Shown: in pieces, positions 6,578 to 13,323 of the stretch
Numbering within the stretch: position 1 is the stretch's first letter
How the letters are laid out: every line of letters begins with the position of its first letter
Made by a program: the position numbers and the translations under genes
Notes under the pieces: model-generated
Database searches by the model: none
What the model was told of the DNA's origin: nothing
Seen by the model: the letters and a program-made list of their open reading frames with translations, nothing else
Assembly: GCA_017398165.1 (NCBI GenBank)
Contig: JAFQHB010000118.1
Location: 1 to 22,849 of the forward strand
Reading direction: 5' to 3'
Source: Bacillota bacterium
Lineage (GTDB): Bacteria > Bacillota > Dehalobacteriia > UBA4068 > UBA4997
DNA length: 22,849 bases

Positions 6578-9500
6578 TTATTCCATCCTCCTTTCCCGCT
6601 TGCGCCTTGAGACAAATCCATATGATACCAACGAAAACAGCATTATGCTGTTGCCGCCGAGTATAAACAGTAATCGGGCCGGAGAACCGGTAGAGGGCAG
6701 CTCTACACCGTGTCCCCAGCGATAAACATTGGTCACCGTGGTGTCATAGACAGGCACCGTACCGCCCGAGGCGTTGATCGGCCCATATTCCACCAGCCAG
6801 TCCTTGCTCGACCAGCTTTCCTCCACCGTATAGCTGATCAGCGTGCCGTCATCATCCTGATAAGGCAGACCGCGGAATACATCCGACCAGCCGTTTTTCA
6901 GATTGAGTGTCACCGTCCGGCCGGTATCCTTGCCATTGGCCAGCAGCTTCACCGTCACCTGAGCTTTCTCATACAGGCTGGGATCATCACCGATATCGAT
7001 GCGCCATTGTTTATTGACAGTCAGCGAGGTTTCGGTCTTTAGTGGTGTATTGGTGATCTGATATGCCAATTCGCCCTCTTTCGGCTTGCTGACGGATGAT
7101 TGTGTCAATGTCATCGGTGTGAAAAGCAGTGCCTCTGATGGATTCCGGCTGTAGTTGAATTTCTGAGCGGAGGTCATAGAACTGCTCAGGTAATAGTCCC
7201 TATTATTTGAGCCGTCGTAGTAAAGCCGTATCTTGCCACCGCTTACCGAATAAGCGAAATACTGCTTGGCCGCATTGGATTCCCCGCCGGTAGATGCGTA
7301 AAAGTCGGTAGGGCTGCCGCCATTGTAGTAGAAAGTAATAGTCTGGTTGGCCTTGTTGGTCAGTTTGCAGCCACCGCTTCCTTTGGTGACCGTCCACTGC
7401 GCCTGGACTGATTGTCCGGCGGTGGCTTCATCCACCCACATATAGCCGGTATCACTGCCGAGATCTTTGGTAGAGAGGAAACCGCTGTCGGTTTTCAGCA
7501 GATAGGTCTTGCCGCCCTCCAGCGACGTGGTGGCCGTCCATTGGCTGCCGGTGTAGGAATACGTATCTACCTGTTCAACCTTGCTGTAATAGCCGGAAAC
7601 ATAGGCTTCCTCCACACCGTACTCGATTACGTCACCGTTCTCATAATACTTTGGCAGGTTTTCCCACAGGTGCTGCCAGTCGGTTTCGGCACTGAGCTGA
7701 GCCTCCTGCAGCCTGCGGACGGTACCATCCGGGTCGTGGATGGTCAGATACACCGTCACCGGCCGGGCGGAATGATCCGCCGCATCATCCCAGACTTTTC
7801 TGGCCTCAACGGAGGTAACTTCCTGCACCCACTTAGGAGCATTGGTGGCAACGATGTTGGCCTGCTGGGTTTCTTCATCCACACGGAAGCCGTGGACGGT
7901 AAAACCACCCGAGATACCATCGCCCACATCCATAACCTCAACGCTGTAGGTGGCGGCACCTTTCTTATCGAGCGTCATACGGATTATGCCCTTGGGCAAA
8001 TCGTAATCCTCATTATCAGGATGTTGTGTTTCACAAATGTAATAGGTATTGCCTGCCCCCATACCCCACATATTTGCCACACCGTTGGCAACGGTAAATG
8101 TGTTGGCGGCAGGATCTCCCCGCAGGTAGGATTCCTGACTTTCCCACAGCTCGGCAGGAATGGTGCATTCCCGATCACGGAATACCGAAAACTGAGCGCC
8201 GTTCAGGTAATCACGGGACAGCACGTCTTCTTTCTGGATAGCCAGCCGGAAACGCGGTGCCAGATTGAAGTATATCGCACAATTAGAGTGAGAAGCACCG
8301 CGCTCCAGATACATTACCGTCAGGGTATGCTCTCCGGCATCCAGCCCCGATACCACAGCGGATAGAGCATCGTTGTACTCATCCTGCACCAGCACCTCAC
8401 CGGTGGAGAAATTGATCTCGCCGGTCTCAGCCTGGTGGATACCGCCGATATCCAGTGCCAGCTCGCCATCCACCAGCACCCACAGGTCGTCATCGCCCGA
8501 GAACATAAAGCGCATATCATTACCGTACAGATCCTGATTGCCGCCCTCACCGGGCTTATTGGGCAGATAAAAACGAATATCGATCTTCATACCGAAGGCA
8601 TAGTTGGTGACGACACGATCATCCGAATCGCTGAATTTGGCATCGTAAAGATAGTTGGTCATATCGGCGTGTTCGTCATCGGCTTCGTATGTGCCCGGCT
8701 GCTGACCATTGGTATTGGCATAGGGCGAGTTCAGTGGCAGAAAATCCGACTTGGCCGCGGAAATCTCGGCAGAGGTGGCCTCCAGATAATCGTAGACGTA
8801 AAAGCGTTCATCGCTCTGATTATAAGACGCGGCATTGCGCGCCGAATCATAATAGTAATAGCCGTAATAGGGGTCATTGGCATCATCCATAATCTGGAAG
8901 AGGTGATCGCCAGTGCCCAGATAGACCTTGCCCGGCAGACGGTCATCGGTCGCAAACAGGGCGTCCCCTATGGCATCGTTGTAAATACCGCCGGTGACAA
9001 TACCATCACCGGGATACTGGTTGACGCCATTCTGCCGGTTATTGGGGTAATCCAGTGTGCCGCTGTTGCCATAGTCCAGAAAGATGAAGTTCAGTGATTC
9101 CCGGTCTGCGTATTCCACATTCTCATCGCTGACGATACTCCACGTTTCGGAGTGGTTTGTCGCAGAGATGCTGCCGGCAGGGTCAGCAGAGAGGATATTG
9201 AAAAGGTAATTGTAATCAAAAAGCTGGGTAGTGATAAAGCTGTTGGTACTGACGGTATTGGCGACGTAGGCATTATACTGGCCGATGTCATAAGTATCGG
9301 CCATCCAGTCGGCATAAAACACCGTATCTTCTGTGATGGTCACCTTTTCCCCGGGTGCGTAATACTGATTATGGGTGACATCATACCAGCCCCGCAGGCG
9401 ATAGCTGTACCTGGTGGGGGACAGCCACTGCATTGGCAGTGTCATCTGAGAGGATGCAGCGATGCTGTAGCTCTGATTCTGCGAGCCGCCCAGGCTGGAC

Positions 9501-11653
9501 AGGCCGCCGTTGGAGCCATCCAGCCATACCGTACAGCGTTCGGCCACACCGAGATACAGCGTGGCGGCATTACTCTTTGTCGTGGCACTAAAGGTCTTTT
9601 CCCCGGTATCAAAGAAGATGCCGACATCGTTGTTTCCCGTATGTATGAACTGTGCACCGTTGTCCTGATTACGCAGGGCGGTAGGCCAGTTGGATCCATA
9701 GATAATACCGTTCTCTCCGCCGGGGTGGAGGTATCGGCCGGTGGCCGCGTTGCGGATGTAATAATTATTGCCGCTGGCGGTGAAATTCCACAGCAGGCTG
9801 TCGGGATCAGCGACATCGGTATAGATACTGCCGTCGGCATCAATCCGGATGGGCACACCGGCCACCCTGTACTCTATACCGCCGGCCGGCTGGCTGACGA
9901 GGGCATAATACTCTTCGCCGTACCTGGCATAAATGACAAAGCTGCGGTTATTGCCTGTCAGCGAGCAGGGATAATCTACGGTGCGGCCCAAAAAGGTCAG
10001 TTCCCCGGCGCGGGGAGCCATCGTCAGCGCATAGGGTGAGCTTTCCGGGACCAGACCGTAGCCGAGGATGGCCGGATCATTGATACTGATGATCCGCTCG
10101 GCAACGGCATCATCCACATCACCCTGGATGACTGTAATGCTGTCTGCGGTCACCTCGGTGATAATAGCCACCGCCCCGGCGGCATCCGCAGTGCCGGAAT
10201 ATATACTGTCGGGGGCAGATTCTTCGCCGTCTGATTCAACGTCAGGTTCTGATGCGGCAGATGATTCGCTATCCGATTCAAATTCACCATCTGATTCGGC
10301 AGATGATTCGGCATCAGCCTCACTATATGATTCATCGTCAGGCGCATAGTATTCTGCGGCAGCAACATCCGGCCGCAGGAAAATCAGATTGCCAACCTGT
10401 GGGCTGCCGCCGTCAACCGGCTGGTAGAGGCCGGCTTCTTCCCATTCCAGACGCATGGATTCCGGGCCGGCATTGACCGGGAGGTCTTCTGCACCGGCAT
10501 AATGCAGGCAGAAAGAGACGAACATAGCCGACCAGTCGCCATAGGGATTGCCGTACCACTGGCCGTAGCGGGTGATGCCACGGCGCACTCCCTGCAGGTC
10601 AACCTCGAAATTCCGGGTGCTTTTGGCATAACCAAGCTGCGAGCGGGCCACCGACACCAACGTTTCGGCGGTGGAGAATTCTTCCGTCACACCACTCAGG
10701 CTGTGCTGCCAGTCGGCCTCGCTTTCCAGTTCGGCGGTAATATTACTGTAACAGCTTGCGACGTGGATATGTTCCTCCAGCGGACATTCCGCCAAATATT
10801 CATAACATTCTTCGGTATGGGTATGTCCCTCAGTACAGACCTTGCCGCATCCGAGTTCGGTTTCATCGGTCAGACATTCTTCGGTATGGATATGACCTTC
10901 GGCTTCGGTCATACCGCAGCCAAAGCCGATACCGACATAGAAACATTCCTCGGCATGCGAGTGTCCCTCAGTCTCCTCCAGACCACAGACGAAAGTATCC
11001 TCGTGTACGATATAGCAATCATCACTGTGGGTATGCCCTGCCGTTTCTTCCTGCCCACAGATGAAATCTTCCCCCGGGGCATAGCAGCCATCATCGTGCA
11101 TATGGCCTTCAGTTTCTTGCAGATCGCAGGTCAGCGATTCCTCATAACATTCCGAGCCGTGCGTATGCTCCGGATCATCTGCGATATCGCATACCAGCGA
11201 TTGTGTAAAGCAATCATCACTATGGGTATGGCCTTCCTGCTCTTCCTCGGTGCATACCAGCTCGAGCGAGCGGCACGAATCATCATGGGTATGGCCTTCC
11301 TGCTCCGTTTCGGTGCAGATCAGCTCCCGAAGCAGACAGCTGTCATCGTGAATATGGGCTGATACCTCGTCCTGTTCACAAACGAGCTGCCGCAAAATAC
11401 AGCTTTCATCGTGCATATGTCCAGGAGACTCTTTTTGGTCACAGATCAATCTGGCGGTGGGGCAATTCTCTCCATGCTGATGCTCTGCCATACCGCAGAA
11501 GGCTTCTCCGGCCATGGTGATGCCTGTCAGCTTCAGACACCAGAACACGCCCAATACCACAAAAAGCGCAAGAAATACCGTAACCCTGCGGCCGGTGCTG
11601 TAGAGCGTGTTCTTATTCAGCTGTATTAAGTTTACATTTACACGCTCCCTCAC
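6578..11653 (-). CDS. Giant multidomain LPSTG pilus-tip adhesin
   Basis: This cell-surface protein of about 1691 residues is probably the tip adhesin. Numbering is from the GTG at 11653, which follows AAGGA with 6-base spacing; an in-frame TTG at 11698 has no ribosome site. Domains in order: signal peptide/TM (about 20-50); twelve C-x(4-7)-HxH-x(3)-C repeats (53-301); a CHAP-like domain (about 330-537) with DWSAMFVSFC, where Ser375 replaces the catalytic Cys, and GAVAIITEV, where Ala494 replaces His, interrupted by a Ser/Glu/Asp-rich insert (about 436-485); a ricin-like beta-trefoil region (about 558-705, NYYIRNAATGRYL); an InlB-like repeat (about 735-785); a fibro-slime/PA14-type domain (about 1021-1136, MRFMFSGDDDLWVLVDGELA); a SpaA/CnaB domain (1136-1235); a Cna-B domain (from 1282) split by a beta-rich insert (about 1359-1535); a last Cna-B (1543-1643); LPSTG (1652-1656), TM and RRKRERRME. 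Enzyme activity is unlikely; ligand binding is inferred. Confidence 0.93.
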   Translation of the reverse strand: MRERVNVNLIQLNKNTLYSTGRRVTVFLALFVVLGVFWCLKLTGITMAGEAFCGMAEHQHGENCPTARLICDQKESPGHMHDESCILRQLVCEQDEVSAHIHDDSCLLRELICTETEQEGHTHDDSCRSLELVCTEEEQEGHTHSDDCFTQSLVCDIADDPEHTHGSECYEESLTCDLQETEGHMHDDGCYAPGEDFICGQEETAGHTHSDDCYIVHEDTFVCGLEETEGHSHAEECFYVGIGFGCGMTEAEGHIHTEECLTDETELGCGKVCTEGHTHTEECYEYLAECPLEEHIHVASCYSNITAELESEADWQHSLSGVTEEFSTAETLVSVARSQLGYAKSTRNFEVDLQGVRRGITRYGQWYGNPYGDWSAMFVSFCLHYAGAEDLPVNAGPESMRLEWEEAGLYQPVDGGSPQVGNLIFLRPDVAAAEYYAPDDESYSEADAESSAESDGEFESDSESSAASEPDVESDGEESAPDSIYSGTADAAGAVAIITEVTADSITVIQGDVDDAVAERIISINDPAILGYGLVPESSPYALTMAPRAGELTFLGRTVDYPCSLTGNNRSFVIYARYGEEYYALVSQPAGGIEYRVAGVPIRIDADGSIYTDVADPDSLLWNFTASGNNYYIRNAATGRYLHPGGENGIIYGSNWPTALRNQDNGAQFIHTGNNDVGIFFDTGEKTFSATTKSNAATLYLGVAERCTVWLDGSNGGLSSLGGSQNQSYSIAASSQMTLPMQWLSPTRYSYRLRGWYDVTHNQYYAPGEKVTITEDTVFYADWMADTYDIGQYNAYVANTVSTNSFITTQLFDYNYLFNILSADPAGSISATNHSETWSIVSDENVEYADRESLNFIFLDYGNSGTLDYPNNRQNGVNQYPGDGIVTGGIYNDAIGDALFATDDRLPGKVYLGTGDHLFQIMDDANDPYYGYYYYDSARNAASYNQSDERFYVYDYLEATSAEISAAKSDFLPLNSPYANTNGQQPGTYEADDEHADMTNYLYDAKFSDSDDRVVTNYAFGMKIDIRFYLPNKPGEGGNQDLYGNDMRFMFSGDDDLWVLVDGELALDIGGIHQAETGEINFSTGEVLVQDEYNDALSAVVSGLDAGEHTLTVMYLERGASHSNCAIYFNLAPRFRLAIQKEDVLSRDYLNGAQFSVFRDRECTIPAELWESQESYLRGDPAANTFTVANGVANMWGMGAGNTYYICETQHPDNEDYDLPKGIIRMTLDKKGAATYSVEVMDVGDGISGGFTVHGFRVDEETQQANIVATNAPKWVQEVTSVEARKVWDDAADHSARPVTVYLTIHDPDGTVRRLQEAQLSAETDWQHLWENLPKYYENGDVIEYGVEEAYVSGYYSKVEQVDTYSYTGSQWTATTSLEGGKTYLLKTDSGFLSTKDLGSDTGYMWVDEATAGQSVQAQWTVTKGSGGCKLTNKANQTITFYYNGGSPTDFYASTGGESNAAKQYFAYSVSGGKIRLYYDGSNNRDYYLSSSMTSAQKFNYSRNPSEALLFTPMTLTQSSVSKPKEGELAYQITNTPLKTETSLTVNKQWRIDIGDDPSLYEKAQVTVKLLANGKDTGRTVTLNLKNGWSDVFRGLPYQDDDGTLISYTVEESWSSKDWLVEYGPINASGGTVPVYDTTVTNVYRWGHGVELPSTGSPARLLFILGGNSIMLFSLVSYGFVSRRKRERRME
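10751..11497 (-). repeat. Twelve tandem Cys/His repeats at the adhesin N-terminus
   Basis: The translated repeats share L-x-C-x(7)-H-x-H-x(3)-C, about 21-24 residues each; a typical unit is LVCTEEEQEGHTHSDDC. The first and last units are shorter, with four residues between Cys and the first His. The acidic spacers (EETEG, DDSC, TEEC) are conserved. Two Cys and two His per unit suggest metal binding or disulfide ladders; neither can be read from sequence alone. Confidence 0.9.
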
Positions 11654-11698
11654 AATTATTCCTTCTTTCTGTATACCAACTCTCTGTATACCAGACAA

Positions 11699-12304
11699 CT
11701 ATCCCAGCCACTCAAAATCCGAAAGCGGCCAGAACTTGCACAGTATTTTGCCAATAGTGTGATCCGCCGCGACACAGCCGATAACACTGCTGCGGCTGTC
11801 AATAGAAGTCTCGCGCTGATCTCCCATCATAAAAAAGGCATTCTCCGGCACCTGATACGGAAACTCGATATCACATTCTCCCAATGCTTTATCCCGGACA
11901 TACGGCTCGTCCAATTCCACACCGTTGACAAAAACCGTGCCATCGGGCTCGATCCACAAATAATCGCCGGGTGTTGCGATCACCCGTTTGATCAGAATCT
12001 TATTGGAATAATAAAAAGCGCAGAGATCACCCGTCTCCAGCTTGTCCGTCTTGGCCAGGACAACGATATCGCCGTCATTCAGATTGGGCTCCATACTGGT
12101 GCCTGCGATTTGCAGCACGGGGAAGACCAGCGTTGCAATAATTGCGGCCACAGCGGCGACAACGATCAGCGCATCGACCGTGCGGCGCAGGATTCGGAGG
12201 AAACGGCGCTTATACCGTTCCCGGTAGAGTTCTTTCTGTAATTCTTCAAGTTTTGGCAGGTCTTTTGCCGATTGTTTACCCTTATATCTCTTTATCATCT
12301 GCAT
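11699..12304 (-). CDS. lepB: Signal peptidase I (pilus-locus type)
   Basis: This membrane serine protease removes Sec signal peptides. With the start at ATG 12304 it has 201 residues; an ATG at 12298 is equally possible. A charged N-terminus with a helical stretch is followed by a TM segment (about 42-65), then box B AGTSMEPNLNDGD with catalytic Ser70, box D LIKRVIATPGD with Lys106, and box E GDQRETSIDSRSS. The start overlaps the end of the upstream coiled-coil gene, indicating translational coupling, and the adhesin starts 45 bases downstream. A signal peptidase of its own inside a pilus locus is known from streptococcal pilus islands, where it aids pilin processing or assembly. By analogy this one may be specialised for the adhesin or pilins. 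Confidence 0.93.
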   Translation of the reverse strand: MQMIKRYKGKQSAKDLPKLEELQKELYRERYKRRFLRILRRTVDALIVVAAVAAIIATLVFPVLQIAGTSMEPNLNDGDIVVLAKTDKLETGDLCAFYYSNKILIKRVIATPGDYLWIEPDGTVFVNGVELDEPYVRDKALGECDIEFPYQVPENAFFMMGDQRETSIDSRSSVIGCVAADHTIGKILCKFWPLSDFEWLG

Positions 12305-12701
12305 GCCGCTTTCCCGCTGCCATATTACTATCCTCTTGGATATCCTCCTGAATATCTTCCTGAATATCTTCCCGGACATCCGTAATGTACAGAACGTCTG
12401 CCCGCGCCTGCACAATTATCCCGGCCGCCTGATGACGGGCGCGTGCCACGATATCCGCGGCCTGCTTTTGAGCAGACTCCAGATACAGCTCTGCCGCCTG
12501 CTCGGCAGCCTCAAACACCCCGGCAACCTGCACGGCAGCCTCGGCAATAGACCCCAATTTAGAAAAACCAAGCTCTCTTTCCGCCAAACGTTCCTGCAAT
12601 TCATCCACTTTTTTCTGCAATTCATCTGCCCGTTCCGTCTGCATAACCAGAAGCTCCAGCAACTGATAACGATTAAGTTTCTTTAACTCTTTTTCCGTCA
12701 A
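12282..12701 (-). CDS. Small coiled-coil protein of unknown function, first gene of pilus operon
   Basis: The protein has 139 residues and starts at TTG 12701 after a strong AAGGAGG seven bases upstream. It opens MTEKELKKLNRYQLLELLV, continues as a coiled coil (about 20-48, ERADELQKKVDELQERLAER), then GSIAEAAVQVAGVFEAAEQAAELYLES and an Ala-rich helix. Near the C-terminus is a tandem EDIQ run (VREDIQEDIQEDIQED). It has no signal peptide or membrane segment, so it should be cytosolic. From memory, short MTEKELKKL..LLELL proteins with a GSIAEAA..L.GVFEAAQ core recur in Clostridia, often mis-called DNA repair proteins, without known function. Its place at the head of the operon, overlapping the signal peptidase gene, suggests a part in pilus or surface-protein expression or export; this is inference. 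Confidence 0.85.
   Translation of the reverse strand: MTEKELKKLNRYQLLELLVMQTERADELQKKVDELQERLAERELGFSKLGSIAEAAVQVAGVFEAAEQAAELYLESAQKQAADIVARARHQAAGIIVQARADVLYITDVREDIQEDIQEDIQEDSNMAAGKRHADDKEI
12333..12380 (-). repeat. 12-bp microsatellite within the coiled-coil gene
   Basis: About three near-perfect 12-base units (plus strand GAATATCTTCCT and variants) encode tandem EDIQ. Because the unit is a multiple of three, slippage would change protein length without breaking the frame. Confidence 0.6.
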
Positions 12702-12743
12702 AGCGGCGCCTCCTTATGTGCAAAACAATACAAACAGCGGCTC

Positions 12744-12770
12744 ATTATGGCTGCAAAAGCAGCCCATAAT
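12744..12770 (-). promoter_or_regulatory. Stem-loop in pilus operon leader
   Basis: Minus-strand ATTATGGGCTGC and GCAGCCATAAT pair over 11 bp with one bulge around a TTTT loop, about 30 bases upstream of the AAGGAGG of the first pilus gene. No T run follows, so it is more likely a protein- or RNA-binding or mRNA-stabilising element than a terminator. Confidence 0.5.
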
Positions 12771-12900
12771 ATTCCCCGGTACGCGCAGAATAAAAATATA
12801 CAGATAAACGGACAGGACGAGCCGACCCGGCGCACGCAGTATACCCCGGGAATTTATATCCAAACACAAGGCTGTTTCGCCTCATTATTTTCACACATTT

Positions 12901-12927
12901 GAATTCCAAAAACAAATTTTTGAATTC
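12901..12927 (-). promoter_or_regulatory. Inverted repeat near pilus operon transcription start
   Basis: GAATTC-c-AAAAA and TTTTTGAATTC form an imperfect 11-bp inverted repeat about 15 bases into the predicted transcript. It could be an operator or a 5' stabilising hairpin. Confidence 0.4.
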
Positions 12928-12945
12928 CCAAACATCGGTACAACA

Positions 12946-12973
12946 ATTATAGCATATATATGAAATTTTTCAA
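12946..12973 (-). promoter_or_regulatory. Promoter of the pilus operon
   Basis: Read on the minus strand: TTGAAA (12968-12973), 16 bases, TATAAT (12946-12951), embedded in AT-rich DNA. It is the best sigma-A-like promoter upstream of the first pilus gene and predicts a leader of roughly 240 bases. Confidence 0.75.
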
Positions 12974-13153
12974 CCTGCCAAAGCCCATTATAAGCAAACA
13001 AGTCTGCCCGGATTTGCGTCTTGCGGCAAATGCGGTTTTCCCTTATTCTTCCTCTTTATATAGAGCACAGTTACAGAGCGTACTCTGCTCATTTATTCAC
13101 CGCCATTCATCATAGCGGCTGCAAATCGCAGATTCATCATAGCAAAACTCGCC

Positions 13154-13255
13154 CTGATGTGATATGATATGGGTATCACATCAGCACGACCCCCTGAGCC
13201 AAAGGTCGATATGCTGTACCGACCGGCTGAAACTATGAATACGGTACCTGATACC
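13154..13255 (+). promoter_or_regulatory. Structured leader RNA upstream of nadE, candidate cis-regulatory element
   Basis: Two exclusive folds are visible. Fold A is a perfect 11-bp hairpin, CTGATGTGATA (13154-13164) with TATCACATCAG (13174-13184). Fold B is a three-way junction closed by GGTATCA (13172-13178) with TGATACC (13249-13255). It encloses CAGCA/TGCTG plus CGACC/GGTCG (13182-13216) and GTACCG/CGGTAC (13216-13247). Loops CCCTGAGCCAAA and the 20-base loop containing GGCT could kiss through AGCC/GGCT. I do not recognise it as a known riboswitch; it has no TPP, SAM or T-box signature that I can see. Confidence 0.5.
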
Positions 13256-13323
13256 AATACAAACACTTACAACCAACATTAACAGCAAACACTTATAACC
13301 AAACAGAAAGGGTGCAAATCCAA

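Larger units (their letters stand above)
12702..13323. other. Divergent intergenic region between pilus operon and nadE
   Basis: About 620 bases without a convincing gene. From left to right it holds the long leader of the pilus operon with two inverted repeats (12744-12770, 12901-12927), the minus-strand promoter (12946-12973), a 12-base direct repeat ATTCATCATAGC (13105-13116 and 13132-13143), a foldable nadE leader (13154-13255) and an A/C-rich tract with a 16-base repeat just before the nadE ribosome site. Confidence 0.7.

Noticed and set aside
7412..9097. Plus-strand open frames opposite the giant adhesin (7412-8365, 8435-9097)
   Set aside because: Shadows of a continuous 5-kb coding frame with known surface domains; no ribosome sites.
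10751..11497. CRISPR-like array
   Set aside because: The regular spacing is a protein-coding repeat of about 69 bases with Cys/His codons conserved and third positions variable. There are no identical DNA repeats with unique spacers, and no cas genes.
13154..13255. TPP riboswitch, suggested by CTGAG in the first loop
   Set aside because: The other conserved blocks of the thiamine element (the GAACCTGA and GCGTAGGGA-type segments) are absent.
13235..13282. 15-codon leader peptide before nadE
   Set aside because: No ribosome site and no regulatory codon run tied to NAD metabolism; the Asn/Thr bias follows the A/C-rich DNA.
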